Shown: positions 26,302 to 36,117 of the stretch, piece by piece
Layout: every line of letters starts with the position of its first letter
Position numbering within the stretch: position 1 is the first letter of the stretch
NCBI RefSeq assembly: GCF_034087045.1
Contig: NZ_CP139247.1
Coordinates: 2,072,001 to 2,136,000 of the forward strand
DNA from: Chitinophaga sancti
Lineage (GTDB): Bacteria > Bacteroidota > Bacteroidia > Chitinophagales > Chitinophagaceae
Length of the DNA stretch: 64,000 nucleotides
Reading direction: 5' to 3'
Notes under the pieces: model-generated
Databases searched by the model: none
What the model saw: the letters and a program-made list of their open reading frames with translations, nothing else
Told to the model about the DNA's origin: nothing
Program-made: the position numbers and the translations under genes

Positions 26302-26406
26302 ATCATAAAGGTAGACGAACGGGAAGGTAGAAAATTGTAGAATTAACAAAAAAGTTATTTAGCCCTATTGTTTATTAATTATATATTGAATAAATTTATA
26401 TACCCT

Positions 26407-26679
26407 ATGACTTCCAAACTATTATTAAAAAAACCTATGACCATGAATTGGATTGAAGAGTTAAATGTGATCTACCAAAAGCTAGGAGCTGTTGGTTTTG
26501 AAGAAGTAAAAAAAGAGATCTTAAAAGCCCAGATGAGCGGGCATAACGGAGAAACCTACTACCTTGTTCTCCAGCAGTTAATCATGATTAAGAAAGATAG
26601 AGTACAGATCTACGAACTGATTAAAGGTGAAGTAGAGAATATTATCCACTTCAGCAAGCACATGATACACCTGAATTAA
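26407..26679 (+). CDS. Small hypothetical protein
   Basis: A 90-residue protein starting MTSKLLLKKPMTMNWIEELN; an internal ATG would give 78-80 residues. The sequence is mostly predicted helix (FEEVKKEILKAQMSG, YLVLQQLIMIKKDRVQIYEL) with no signal peptide or recognised domain. Its stop overlaps the convergent sigma-like/TPR gene by four bases. Protein-like composition supports a real gene; function unknown. Confidence 0.6.
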   Translation: MTSKLLLKKPMTMNWIEELNVIYQKLGAVGFEEVKKEILKAQMSGHNGETYYLVLQQLIMIKKDRVQIYELIKGEVENIIHFSKHMIHLN

Positions 26680-27656
26680 TTTTTGTCAGCCAGTTCCTCT
26701 TTTAAGCTTTGCGCTTTGAAATAAATGGGTGCGCTATCTGGTATTTTCAGCAACCATTCAAGGCAAAGTTGTTTATTGCCCTCTTTCAGATAGCTCAGGG
26801 CTATATAGAATGCGGCGTTATACTGGTAGGGTGAAGTCCCCGCAAATACGATCCCCAGATCCTTCCGGGCCCTTTCCAGTTCTCCCAGTTCAAGCAGGCT
26901 GACTCCTTTGTAATAGCGCGCCGGGGCGTGCGAGGAATCCTTTGCCAATATCTGATCCAATAGCTGGATGGTATGGGTGAAATGACCATGGTTAAAACTC
27001 ATGGCTGCTTCGTGCAGAATAAGGGCGGTATCAGCTTCCTGGCCTTCCCTGTGTATGTGCTCCATCTCTGTACCGGAGAATTGTCTGTATACATCCTTGT
27101 GCCAGGGGCTCAGGAACAGCAGGCCGGCCAGGCCGGCGGCTATAACAGCGGTGACGATGACGTAGATACTGATCTTTGTATTTGGGTTGCCTTTGGTATG
27201 AAACCAGCGTTCCCGCTGATCGGCGAGCATTTCTTCCAGTTCTTCGCGGGTATTATCATTGTCCTGGATGTTTCCCGACCAGGCCAGTGCTTCCTCCACG
27301 TATTTCATATGCACGGCATCCAACCCCGGGGATGGCGCTACCGGATGGAAAGAAGATCCTTTATTGGGCGTTTTCTCCATCAGTTCCTGCTTCCACTTTA
27401 GCTGGCAGGCATATAAAAAGAATGGCTCGAAATGATTAGTGAGCAAAAGTTTGTGATGACGGGCGTAGTTGTAAATGGCCAGTAAGACCTCTTCAAATAC
27501 GTTGGCTGCTTCCTTTATATTGCCTCCCCAACCAATTACCATGTGCTTTACCTTTCGGGAATAGCGCTTGTAAATGGCATCTACAATAGCAGGGGAGCTG
27601 TCCAGCAAACCATCTATATATTCATCGTCATTATTTATAATCCGGCTGGATACCAT
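26676..27656 (-). CDS. Sigma-70-like domain fused to a membrane helix and TPR repeats
   Basis: A 326-residue protein with an unusual build. Residues 1-90 resemble region 2 of ECF sigma factors (DEYIDGLLDSSPAIVDAIYK, NVFEEVLLAIYNYARHH). A single transmembrane helix follows at about 163-183 (SIYVIVTAVIAAGLAGLLFL). The C-terminal half carries two or three TPR-like repeats (HTIQLLDQILAKDSSHAPAR, YKGVSLLELGELERARKDLG). There is no sigma region 4, so it should not direct transcription alone; a role as membrane-bound adaptor is inference. The ATG at 27656 is chosen over the TTG at 27677 because the promoter -7 box covers the TTG. Confidence 0.75.
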   Translation of the reverse strand: MVSSRIINNDDEYIDGLLDSSPAIVDAIYKRYSRKVKHMVIGWGGNIKEAANVFEEVLLAIYNYARHHKLLLTNHFEPFFLYACQLKWKQELMEKTPNKGSSFHPVAPSPGLDAVHMKYVEEALAWSGNIQDNDNTREELEEMLADQRERWFHTKGNPNTKISIYVIVTAVIAAGLAGLLFLSPWHKDVYRQFSGTEMEHIHREGQEADTALILHEAAMSFNHGHFTHTIQLLDQILAKDSSHAPARYYKGVSLLELGELERARKDLGIVFAGTSPYQYNAAFYIALSYLKEGNKQLCLEWLLKIPDSAPIYFKAQSLKEELADKN

Positions 27657-27674
27657 AAAATCTTTCCTATGGGA

Positions 27675-27707
27675 CAAAATTAAAAGTAATCAAGGTCAAT
27701 AGACAAA
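27675..27707 (-). promoter_or_regulatory. Bacteroidota-type promoter for the sigma-like/TPR gene
   Basis: On the minus strand TTTG (27707-27704), 21 bases, TAATTTTG (27682-27675). Both boxes fit the consensus. Transcription would start close to 27668, just before the ATG at 27656. Confidence 0.7.
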
Positions 27708-27903
27708 AATATCTATTACAATGGTTATGCCGGATTTGAAAAATGTTGAATATAAAGTATGAGTGGTTTATTATGCTACGCCTTTTTTAATGCATACCGT
27801 ATTATTTGAGTGTCTTTTATAGAGAACTGAGCGTTAAGGAGCCATTTCTTTATATTGTTGCGTCTGGTCATCAAAAAATTCCCGTATCTGGAAAAAAATT
27901 CCA

Positions 27904-28380
27904 TCAGGCAAGTTGGGGATGAAGTGAAAAGAGTAGTTTACCGAGTACCTGCCTGAGGGCAGCCGCATCTGAGTCTCCGATGATGGCTGTATATTCAGCC
28001 TGTATTTCTTCGAAGGTTTCAAATGCGGCTATCAGCAGTTTCTTGCCATTATCAGTCAGTGATATGAGAATGGCCCTGTTGTCGACGGTATGTTTCGTAG
28101 TAGAAATATATCCTTCTGATTCCAGGTATTTGACCACTTTGCTCATCGCCTGTTTGGTGATTCTAGCTTTCTTGGCCAGTTCGTTGTTTATAATACCTTC
28201 TGGTTGAATATTGATAAATACTACCAGATCTCCCAGCTTAAAATTATTATATCCTTTCTGTTGTAACTTTTCTACTATTCTACAGTCCATGTCCTTTTTC
28301 AACAATCCCAATAGTCTGGTCAGACTTCGTTTTCGTTGTGCCAGATGCAGCGCTACCTGCTCATCCAGTGAACTGTTCAT
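27904..28380 (-). CDS. MarR family transcriptional regulator
   Basis: A 158-residue winged-helix regulator. The DNA-binding part shows NNELAKKARITKQAMSKVVK, then YLESEGYI and the wing TTKHTVDNRAILISLT. Helices at both ends (MDCRIVEKLQQ, ETFEEIQAEYTAIIG) form the dimer interface. It lies downstream of the mannonate dehydratase gene on the same strand, 121 bases away. MarR proteins usually repress their own region and are released by small aromatic or oxidised ligands; the ligand here is unknown. Confidence 0.88.
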   Translation of the reverse strand: MNSSLDEQVALHLAQRKRSLTRLLGLLKKDMDCRIVEKLQQKGYNNFKLGDLVVFINIQPEGIINNELAKKARITKQAMSKVVKYLESEGYISTTKHTVDNRAILISLTDNGKKLLIAAFETFEEIQAEYTAIIGDSDAAALRQVLGKLLFSLHPQLA

Positions 28381-28501
28381 TTGCTGTTTGTTTTCAGGGG
28401 TGTTACTTATTGGTTCAGCCGGTTACTATCCAGCTACGTATACGTTCGTTTCTAATCCCAACCTTATATAATTGCCAGCGTACGGCAGAAGGTGTTTGCT
28501 T

Positions 28502-29683
28502 TCATTTATTGAAGACTGAACGTGCAATACCCATTTCCAATCCCCGTAGTTCGGCAAGGCCCCGCAGTCGCCCAATTGCACTATAACCTGGATTGGTGTG
28601 TTTCTGCAGGTCATCCAGCATCTGGTGACCATGATCCGGTCGCATTGGGATGCTCACATTGCGCTTATGCATTACAGCGAGGATATTCCGGACCACTGCA
28701 TACATATCCACATCGCCTTCAAGGTGATTGGCTTCATGGAAATTACCAATGCTGTCACGCTGTGTGCTGCGGAGGTGAATGAAATGGATATGTTCTCCCA
28801 GTCTTTCCACCATGCCTGGCAGGTCATTGTCTGCACGTACACCGTAAGAACCGGTGCAGAAACAGAGACCATTCGCCGCGTAAGGGGCTGCCTGCAGCAG
28901 TTCGCGAGCATCCTGTTCGGTGCTCACTATACGGGGCAGACCTAAAATAGGGAATGGAGGATCGTCCGGATGGATGGCCAGTTTGATTCCTACTTCTTCT
29001 GCTACTGGCGCTATCTGTTGTAAGAAATAGAACAGGTGCAGTTTCAGCTGAGTAGCATCGATGCCTTTATATTTATCCAGGGCTTCCTGGAATTGCTGTA
29101 AAGAAAAACTTTCTTCAGAACCAGGTAAACCTGCTATGATGTTGCGTTGCAGCAAGGTCTTTTCTGCGTCGGTCATACTATCAAAGCGCTCCTTAGCCAT
29201 AGAAATGTCAGCAGGATCGTAATCATTCTCGGCTCCGGGACGTTGCAGCATGAAGAGATCGAAGGCCATGAAGGCTGCTTTTTCAAACCTTAATGCTTTA
29301 GAACCATCTTCCACGGTATAAGCAAGGTCGGTACGTGTCCAGTCCAGCACTGGCATGAAATTGTATGTAACTACATAAATGCCGCATTCTGCCAGATTAC
29401 GCAACGACTGTTGGTAATGCTGGATGTATGTTTTGAAATCGCCGCTTTGTGTTTTTATATCTTCATGTACAGGCACACTTTCTACTACGGACCAGGTCAG
29501 ACCTGCCGCTTCGATGAGCGCTTTCCTTTCCAGGATCTCTTCTTTAGCCCATACTTCGCCATTTGGAACGTGGTGCAATGCCGTTACTATTCCGGTGGCC
29601 CCGGCTTGTTTGATATCAGCCAGGCTCACCGGGTCTTTCGGCCCGAACCAACGCCATGTCTGTTCCATTCTTAACATACGCAT
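28502..29683 (-). CDS. uxuA: Mannonate dehydratase
   Basis: Dehydrates D-mannonate to 2-keto-3-deoxygluconate in glucuronate breakdown. The 393-residue product matches E. coli UxuA closely through the [20 protein letters not shown] opening and the [11 protein letters not shown] segment; translation may start at that MEQ, five codons inside the open frame. Metal and substrate residues are expected in the [17 protein letters not shown] and CFCTGSYG segments, both present. No other hexuronate genes (uxaC, uxuB, kdgK) are in the window, so it is separated from the rest of the pathway. A glycerate kinase gene lies upstream. Confidence 0.95.
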   Translation of the reverse strand: MRMLRMEQTWRWFGPKDPVSLADIKQAGATGIVTALHHVPNGEVWAKEEILERKALIEAAGLTWSVVESVPVHEDIKTQSGDFKTYIQHYQQSLRNLAECGIYVVTYNFMPVLDWTRTDLAYTVEDGSKALRFEKAAFMAFDLFMLQRPGAENDYDPADISMAKERFDSMTDAEKTLLQRNIIAGLPGSEESFSLQQFQEALDKYKGIDATQLKLHLFYFLQQIAPVAEEVGIKLAIHPDDPPFPILGLPRIVSTEQDARELLQAAPYAANGLCFCTGSYGVRADNDLPGMVERLGEHIHFIHLRSTQRDSIGNFHEANHLEGDVDMYAVVRNILAVMHKRNVSIPMRPDHGHQMLDDLQKHTNPGYSAIGRLRGLAELRGLEMGIARSVFNK

Positions 29684-29699
29684 ATACAGGTTTAAATGT

Positions 29700-29707
29700 C
29701 AAAAATA
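29700..29707 (-). promoter_or_regulatory. -7 promoter box before uxuA
   Basis: The minus strand reads TATTTTTG, a perfect TAnnTTTG match, 17 bases before the uxuA frame. No clear -33 box is seen. It suggests that uxuA can be transcribed apart from the upstream kinase gene. Confidence 0.4.
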
Positions 29708-29753
29708 GGACTTCCAGCCATAATTAATAAAGAAGTAATGATGTTTTTATACA

Positions 29754-31040
29754 CTATACAAGAAGAATGATTATAATATCCATCACATTTGTCTGTGTAG
29801 GCCCTGTAATCAGCAGTCCGCCGGCCTTTTGAAAAAAAGGATACGCATCCTGTTTATCCAGATGTTCCTGAGCATTCTTTCCTATTTGCATAATCGCAGC
29901 GTCGACAATGGCGCCTGCAGCATCTGTAGGACCATCGGTACCGTCGGTGCCTGCACTTAATAAAGTAATGCCTTCGGCTCCTTCCAGCGCAATGCCCGCC
30001 GCCAGCGCGAGTTGCTGGTTGCGTCCACCCAGGCCGTTGCCAGTTATGGTGACGGTGCTTTCACCCCCAGCCAGCAAACAGGCGGGCCGTTTTCCCTTCC
30101 ATTCTTTTGCCTGGGCTACCAGCGAGTGTGCAATGGTGATTGCATCACCTGTCAATGTCGATGAGAGAATGTGTGTATCATATCCCAGTTGTGAGGCTGT
30201 GATGGCAGCAGCTTCCAGTGCAATACGATTCGTGCCTGCAAGGAAAGTATAAGTGTTTTCAAAACGGGGATGCCCGGGTTTGGGCGTATCTGCTATTATT
30301 TCTGCGCAGCCTCTTTCCAGGTGTAAATAGATAGAAAGGGGCAGCAGCTCGGTGAGCCTGTATTTTTCTACCACCGTCATGGCATCTGCAAATGTAGAGG
30401 GATCAGGTACGGTAGGTCCCGAACCGATTACATGGAGATCATCGCCCACTACATCACTGAGAACAATGGTGCAGAGTGCGGGTGTATTTGTGAGTAGTGC
30501 GAGTTGTCCGCCTTTTACACCGGAGAGGTGTTTGCGTACGGTATTCATTTCGTGAATATCTGCACCACTTTTTAGCAACAGATCAAATACGGTTTGTACT
30601 TCCTGCAGTATAGCACCGGGTGGGTGATCTGCGAGTAGTGCAGATGCGCCGCCGGATAACAGGAATAACACGATATCATCAGCCTGTACACCGGTGATCA
30701 TTTCTGTCATTTGCAGTGTAGCAGCTTCGCCATTTTCATCCGGAATAGGATGACCCGCTGTAGCAAGGGTGATATGTTGTAATGGTAATTCATGCCCGTA
30801 TTTGGTAATCACCATGCCCTGTAACTGGCAGTCAGGGAGTAATGTTTCTACAGCATGTGCCATGGCAGCAGCTGCTTTTCCTGCACCAAATATCCATACA
30901 GGTCTGCCTGCGGAGCGTGGAAATGATTTGCCGCAAATAGTGATGGTATCCGCATTATGTTGTATGCATCGATGTATTAACGTTGCCGGTTGTACTGCAA
31001 TGATCGCGGAATTAAAAATGGAAATTGCATCAGTATTCAT
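29754..31040 (-). CDS. Glycerate 2-kinase (GckA/TtuD, MOFRL family)
   Basis: A 428-residue cytoplasmic enzyme with the DUF4147 N-terminal domain (VWIFGAGKAAAAMAHAVE, TAGHPIPDENG, LFLLSGGASALL) and the MOFRL C-terminal domain (CLLAGGESTVTITGNGLGGR, LSAGTDGTDGPTDAAGA). Relatives phosphorylate D-glycerate to 2-phosphoglycerate and were long misnamed hydroxypyruvate reductases. It feeds glycerate from tartronate semialdehyde or glyoxylate routes into glycolysis. It could be co-transcribed with uxuA, 70 bases downstream, although uxuA has its own -7 box. Confidence 0.9.
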   Translation of the reverse strand: MNTDAISIFNSAIIAVQPATLIHRCIQHNADTITICGKSFPRSAGRPVWIFGAGKAAAAMAHAVETLLPDCQLQGMVITKYGHELPLQHITLATAGHPIPDENGEAATLQMTEMITGVQADDIVLFLLSGGASALLADHPPGAILQEVQTVFDLLLKSGADIHEMNTVRKHLSGVKGGQLALLTNTPALCTIVLSDVVGDDLHVIGSGPTVPDPSTFADAMTVVEKYRLTELLPLSIYLHLERGCAEIIADTPKPGHPRFENTYTFLAGTNRIALEAAAITASQLGYDTHILSSTLTGDAITIAHSLVAQAKEWKGKRPACLLAGGESTVTITGNGLGGRNQQLALAAGIALEGAEGITLLSAGTDGTDGPTDAAGAIVDAAIMQIGKNAQEHLDKQDAYPFFQKAGGLLITGPTQTNVMDIIIILLV

Positions 31041-31044
31041 ATTG

Positions 31045-31077
31045 AAAAAAAATAAGGATGCTTCGGAGCATCCTTAT
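31045..31077 (-). terminator. Rho-independent terminator of the CpxP-like gene
   Basis: ATAAGGATGCT (31052-31062) pairs perfectly with AGCATCCTTAT (31067-31077) around a 4-base loop. On the minus strand it is followed by a run of eight T. It separates the CpxP-like gene from the glycerate kinase gene downstream. Confidence 0.9.
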
Positions 31078-31107
31078 CCATTTTATTTTGTTGGGTATTG
31101 TAAGTAA

Positions 31108-31545
31108 CTAGTTGCTGTGCTTCTGTTGTTTCTTATCCATGCGTGCTTCCATCTGCTCTTTCTTCTTCATTTCCCAGTCGTTCCATTTCTTGTATTGCTC
31201 TGGTGTAAGTACTGTTTTGAAGCGTTGGCTACGTTCTTCATTGAGTGCTTTCACCTGTTGCATTTTATCTTTCTTTGCAAGAGATGTATTATTTTTGAGC
31301 GCATCCAGGCGACGGCTAATGTCAGTGTTGATAGCATGAATATCTGCATCCTGTTTGTGCGTAAGATTCAAACGGCGATCGAGCTTATCACTCATTCTGT
31401 CTGCTTTTTCTTCAGCACTCCAGCGAACACGTTTACCTGTGCTGTCAACATCATTTGTACGTTTATTCTGCGCCATACTATTTGCATGAACGCTTAAGAA
31501 CAGGCACATCAGCAAACTACTTATGCAGATCATGTATCTTTTCAT
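31108..31545 (-). CDS. Small periplasmic helical protein, CpxP/Spy-like
   Basis: A 145-residue protein with a signal peptide (MKRYMICISSLLMCLFLSVH, cleavage near ANSMAQ), followed by charged helices. Two LT-x2-Q-type motifs are seen, LNLTHKQDADI and LTPEQYKKW, the signature of CpxP/Spy and related envelope stress proteins. The C-terminus is very basic and Gln/Lys-rich (KKKEQMEARMDKKQQKH). In the family these proteins act as periplasmic chaperones or metal sensors; no partner kinase is nearby. It has its own terminator. Confidence 0.7.
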   Translation of the reverse strand: MKRYMICISSLLMCLFLSVHANSMAQNKRTNDVDSTGKRVRWSAEEKADRMSDKLDRRLNLTHKQDADIHAINTDISRRLDALKNNTSLAKKDKMQQVKALNEERSQRFKTVLTPEQYKKWNDWEMKKKEQMEARMDKKQQKHSN

Positions 31546-31735
31546 AAAAAGGAGATTGATTCGTCTTGTTAAATATAGTCATTTACCGCAATATTAATAC
31601 CAATCATATAAAATATAGTGGGGACCAAAATTCATTTATTTATTTTAACAAATGAACAACATTATACACCGTCTATAGTAAGTGCCGATAATAATCCGAT
31701 ACCAAATCTAAACCGCTAAAAACCAATAGAAAAAG

Positions 31736-34700
31736 ATGATTAAAACCCGTATCTACCTTCCCATCAAAAGGGAGGCCCGTACGATGACCGGGAAAAGGCT
31801 GGCTGGCCTATGCCTGTTATTAGGCAGCCTGTTTGCCACTGGTCAGCTCAGGGCGCAACAGACGTTTCCTGTGAATGGTGTGGCTGATCCGAGAGAAGGC
31901 TGTTATGCCTTTACCAAAGCCACTATCGTTAAAAGTGCAGGGAATGTATTAACCAATGCAACTTTAGTGATCCGGAATGGACGCATTGTCAGTGCAGGCA
32001 CTGGCGCCATCCCTGCCGATGCAGTTGTGATCGATTGCGCCGGCAAATTCATCTACCCTTCTTTTGTAGATGCCTACAGCGATTATGGGACACCAGCGGT
32101 AAAGAAAAGTAATGTAAGCCGTCGTGATGATCCACAGTTTATCTCCACTACCAAAGGAGCTTACGGCTGGAACCAGGCCATTAAAAGCGAAGTAAATGCA
32201 GCAGCAGTTTTCAGTACCGATGCTGCTACCGCTGCGACCCTGCGTGAAGCAGGTTTTGGTACCGTGCTTACACATCAGCAGGATGGTATAGCAAGAGGTA
32301 CCGGCGTATTGGTAACCCTGGCAGACGGCAGAGAAAACAAAGCTATCATTAAAGAAAAAGCAAGTGCCCAGTATTCATTTGACAAAGGGAGTTCTACTCA
32401 GAACTATCCCGGTTCACTGATGGGGGCTATTGCCTTATTGCGCCAGACTTATCTCGATGCGCAGTGGTATCGCTCCCGTCCTGAAAAAGAAGGTGTGAAC
32501 CTGTCCTTACAGGCATGGAATGACAACCAGACCCTGCCCCAGATCTTTGAAGTGAATGATAAATGGGATGCACTGAGAGCCGATAAGATCGGAGATGAGT
32601 TCGGCGTGCAATACATTATCAGGGCAAGTGGTAATGAATACCAGCGCATACCTGAAATGGTTGCTTCCAAAGCTACTTTCATCCTGCCTGTTTCTTTCCC
32701 GTTGCCAATAGATGTGGAAGATCCGGAAGATGCACGCTTTGTTGCACTCAGTGAAATGAAGCACTGGGAAATGGCCCCTTCAGAACCTGCTGCTTTTGAA
32801 AAGGCAAACATTCCTTTCTGTATCACAGCCGATGGGCTGAAAGATGTGAAGCAGTTTTTAGCCAGTGTACGCAAAGCCATCGAATATGGTTTGACCGAAC
32901 AGAAAGCACTGGATGCATTGACACTCGCACCTGCTAAACTGCTGAAAGCAGAGGACCAGGTGGGTACATTGGATGCCGGTAAACTAGCCAACTTCCTCAT
33001 TACATCCGGTAATATCTTCAATGAAAATACTGTCATTTACCAGAACTGGGTACAGGGTAAGAAATATAGTATTAAAGACGATAACTGGAAAGATGTAAGA
33101 GGTACTTATACCCTGACTGTTACGCCAGGAAATGTTACCTATACCGTGCTTGTAAAAGGTACTCCCAGTGCACCAGCGTTGTCCTTGTTAGCCACTGATA
33201 CCGTTGGTGGTTCACTCAGCTTTAACGGTGACCTGGTAAAAGTAACGTTCCCTGTGAAGAAAGGCAGTGCACAGCTGCGTCTCACCGGTATTACAGATGG
33301 CAATGGATGGAGTGGTACAGGTGTGGATACCAGTGGTAATAACATTCACTGGCAGGCTGTATTGAAAACGCCATTTGCAGGTACTGATTCTGTGAAAGCA
33401 AAACCACAACCATTCATTGGCAATAACTATTTTCCATTTAATGGATATGGTTGGGAAACAATACCTGCACAGCAGGATATCCTGATCAAAAACACTACTG
33501 TATGGACGAATGAACAGGATGGTAAACTGGAAAATACAGACGTGCTGATTCGCAATGGTAAGATTGCCCAGATAGGTAAAAATCTTGCTGCCGGCAGTGC
33601 AAAGGTGATAGATGGTACAGGCAAACACCTGACAGCCGGTATCATTGATGAGCACTCTCACATCGCCATTTCAAGAGGTGTGAATGAAGGTACACAATCA
33701 GTTACTGCAGAAGTGCGTATTGCGGATGTAGTAAATCCTGATGATGTGAACATCTATCGTCAGCTGAGTGGTGGTGTGACAGCATCTCACCTGTTGCACG
33801 GTTCTGCGAATACCATCGGCGGTCAGTCACAATTGATCAAACTACGTTGGGGGGCAGATGCCGAAGCGTTGAAATTTGCTGGTGCTGATCCATTCATCAA
33901 GTTTGCCCTGGGCGAAAATGTGAAACAATCTAACTGGGGAGACAGACAAAGAGAGCGTTTCCCACAAACCCGTATGGGGGTAGAACAGTTACTGACGGAT
34001 GCATTTACCCGCGCACTGGATTATGAAAAACTGGGTGCGGACAAGCGCAAAGATCTGGAACTGGAAACCTTGTTAGAGATCATCCACAGCAAGCGTTTCG
34101 TGACCTGTCACTCTTATGTACAGAGCGAAATCAATATGCTAATGCATGTGGCAGATACTTTCCATTTCCATATCAACACCTTTACACACATTCTGGAAGG
34201 CTATAAGGTGGCCGACAAGATGAAGGCACATGGCGCCGGTGCAGGCACCTTTGCTGACTGGTGGGCGTATAAGATGGAAGTACAGGATGCGATCCCTTAC
34301 AACGCAACCATCATGCAACGTGTAGGTCTCACCGTAGCTATCAACTCAGACGATGCTGAAATGGCCCGCCGCCTGAACCAGGAAGCCGCCAAGAGCATCA
34401 AGTACGGTGGTATGACCGAGGAGGATGCGCTGAAACTGGTGACCCTGAATCCTGCCAAACTGTTGCACGTAGCAGATAAAACAGGTAGTATCAAGGCCGG
34501 TAAAGATGCTGACCTGGTGCTGTGGAGCGATGACCCGCTGAGCATTTATGCAAAAGCAGATAAGACCATTGTGGATGGCATTGTATACTTCGATAGGGAG
34601 ACAGACAAAGAACTCCGTCAGCGCATCAGTTCAGAGCGTAACCGCCTGATCCGCAAAATGCTGGCAGAGAAGAAAAAAGGTACGCCTACACAGAAAGCGG

Positions 34701-34789
34701 CTCCTGCTGAAGAAGAGAACTATCATTGCGAAGACCTGCAGGCAGGTCACCAGCATAGTTTGTTGGGTGATGAAAATGGTAATAATTAA
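31736..34789 (+). CDS. Secreted tandem amidohydrolase, second domain likely active
   Basis: A 1017-residue exported protein built of two amidohydrolase modules. Signal peptide lies near residues 20-42 (KRLAGLCLLLGSLFATGQLR then AQQ); translation may start at the internal MTGKRLAG. The first module (about 55-430) has the start and end segments (TLVIRNGRIVSAG, VGTLDAGKLANFLI), but the metal-binding H-x-H is replaced by FVDAYSDYG, so it should be inactive. The second (about 590-985) keeps GIIDEHSHIA (His-x-His), CHSYVQSEINM, HILEGYK and an Asp in INSDDAEM, so it can bind metal. Substrate unknown; imidazolonepropionase- or dipeptidase-like activity is possible. A related gene follows. Confidence 0.82.
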   Translation: MIKTRIYLPIKREARTMTGKRLAGLCLLLGSLFATGQLRAQQTFPVNGVADPREGCYAFTKATIVKSAGNVLTNATLVIRNGRIVSAGTGAIPADAVVIDCAGKFIYPSFVDAYSDYGTPAVKKSNVSRRDDPQFISTTKGAYGWNQAIKSEVNAAAVFSTDAATAATLREAGFGTVLTHQQDGIARGTGVLVTLADGRENKAIIKEKASAQYSFDKGSSTQNYPGSLMGAIALLRQTYLDAQWYRSRPEKEGVNLSLQAWNDNQTLPQIFEVNDKWDALRADKIGDEFGVQYIIRASGNEYQRIPEMVASKATFILPVSFPLPIDVEDPEDARFVALSEMKHWEMAPSEPAAFEKANIPFCITADGLKDVKQFLASVRKAIEYGLTEQKALDALTLAPAKLLKAEDQVGTLDAGKLANFLITSGNIFNENTVIYQNWVQGKKYSIKDDNWKDVRGTYTLTVTPGNVTYTVLVKGTPSAPALSLLATDTVGGSLSFNGDLVKVTFPVKKGSAQLRLTGITDGNGWSGTGVDTSGNNIHWQAVLKTPFAGTDSVKAKPQPFIGNNYFPFNGYGWETIPAQQDILIKNTTVWTNEQDGKLENTDVLIRNGKIAQIGKNLAAGSAKVIDGTGKHLTAGIIDEHSHIAISRGVNEGTQSVTAEVRIADVVNPDDVNIYRQLSGGVTASHLLHGSANTIGGQSQLIKLRWGADAEALKFAGADPFIKFALGENVKQSNWGDRQRERFPQTRMGVEQLLTDAFTRALDYEKLGADKRKDLELETLLEIIHSKRFVTCHSYVQSEINMLMHVADTFHFHINTFTHILEGYKVADKMKAHGAGAGTFADWWAYKMEVQDAIPYNATIMQRVGLTVAINSDDAEMARRLNQEAAKSIKYGGMTEEDALKLVTLNPAKLLHVADKTGSIKAGKDADLVLWSDDPLSIYAKADKTIVDGIVYFDRETDKELRQRISSERNRLIRKMLAEKKKGTPTQKAAPAEEENYHCEDLQAGHQHSLLGDENGNN

Positions 34790-34800
34790 AACATTGATGG

Positions 34801-36093
34801 ATGAAACACCTGATTCTATTATATATTTCAATCACCGGCTCTCTGGCGGCCATGGCACAGGAAACGATTTATCCTGCCGGCAAGCAGCAGGAGACTGTAG
34901 TACTGACCAATGCTACCATACATGTGGGCAATGGACAGGTTATTGAAAAAGGCGTACTGACCTTTTCCAATGGCAAGATCACGGCGGTGGGCACTTCCGT
35001 AGCTACACCGGCAGCAGGAAAAGTGATCGACCTGCAAGGAAAACATGTTTATCCCGGCATCATCGCTCCTGTAACGAACCTGGGTTTGACAGAAGTGGAA
35101 GCAGTAAGATCTACCAACGACTTCAAGGAAGTAGGGGAGATAGATCCTTCTGTACGTGCGCTGGTCGCTTATAATACCGACTCCAAAGTAATTAATACCA
35201 TTCGTGCCAACGGTATTCTGCTGGCACAGGTCACACCGGAAGGTGGTTTGATTTCCGGCTCATCTTCTGTTGTTCAGCTGGATGCCTGGAACTGGGAAGA
35301 TGCTGCTTACCATAAAGATGGTGCATTACATTTCTATATGCCCAGCCTGCTGCCTCCCCCGGCTCCGCCAAAGGACAGACCGGCTCCTCCTTCCACCAGG
35401 ATCAAAGAAGCTACAGAGAAGATTGACCAGGTACGTGCTTTCTTCAGAGAAGCAAAAGTATACCTGGCACAGGGTAAGCATGCTGAGACCAACCTGAAGT
35501 TTGAAGCGGTACGCCGCCTTTTCTCAAAAGATGAGAAGCTGTTTATACACTGTGATATTGTGAAAGAAATGATGGTGGCGGTGGATTTTGCCAAAGAGTT
35601 CGGATTCAATGTGGTGATTGTAAGCGGGGCAGATGCATGGCGCATAGCGGATATCCTGAAACAAAATAACATTGCAGTTGTGCTGAAGCAACCACACTCC
35701 CTGCCCGTAATGCAGGATGATGATGTGGACCAGCCTTATAAACTGGCTTACCAACTGCAGCAGGCAGGGGTATTATTTTGCCTGAGCAATGAAGGTTTCT
35801 GGCAGCAGCGTAACCTGCCTTTTGAAGCGGGTACCGTCAGTGCATATGGCTTAAGTAAAGAAGAAGCCCTGAGTGCAGTGACTATCAATGCCGCAAAGAT
35901 CTTAGGGATTGATAAGGTGACAGGGACCCTGGAAACAGGGAAAGATGCGAATATCACAATCAGTACCGGCGATATTATGGATATGCGGTCCAGTGTGATT
36001 ACACAGGCGTTTATACAGGGAAGAGAGATCAGCCTGGATAATAAGCATAAGCAGCTGTATGAAAGATACAAGTTCAAGTACGGTTTGAAGTAA
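34801..36093 (+). CDS. Secreted amidohydrolase-like protein lacking metal ligands
   Basis: A 430-residue protein with a signal peptide (MKHLILLYISITGSLAAMA then QETIY). It has the amidohydrolase frame, TNATIHVGNGQVIEKGVL at the start and KVTGTLETGKDANI at the end. The position of the H-x-H metal motif reads YPGIIAPVTNLGLTEVE, with no histidine, as in the first module of the preceding gene. A proline-rich insert (LLPPPAPPKDRPAPPSTRI) lies at about residue 180. It starts 11 bases after the preceding gene and is probably its inactive partner or a structural subunit. The enzyme activity, if any, is unknown. Confidence 0.8.
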   Translation: MKHLILLYISITGSLAAMAQETIYPAGKQQETVVLTNATIHVGNGQVIEKGVLTFSNGKITAVGTSVATPAAGKVIDLQGKHVYPGIIAPVTNLGLTEVEAVRSTNDFKEVGEIDPSVRALVAYNTDSKVINTIRANGILLAQVTPEGGLISGSSSVVQLDAWNWEDAAYHKDGALHFYMPSLLPPPAPPKDRPAPPSTRIKEATEKIDQVRAFFREAKVYLAQGKHAETNLKFEAVRRLFSKDEKLFIHCDIVKEMMVAVDFAKEFGFNVVIVSGADAWRIADILKQNNIAVVLKQPHSLPVMQDDDVDQPYKLAYQLQQAGVLFCLSNEGFWQQRNLPFEAGTVSAYGLSKEEALSAVTINAAKILGIDKVTGTLETGKDANITISTGDIMDMRSSVITQAFIQGREISLDNKHKQLYERYKFKYGLK

Positions 36094-36117
36094 ATTTAGT
36101 TTTCAGGCCCTGTTATT

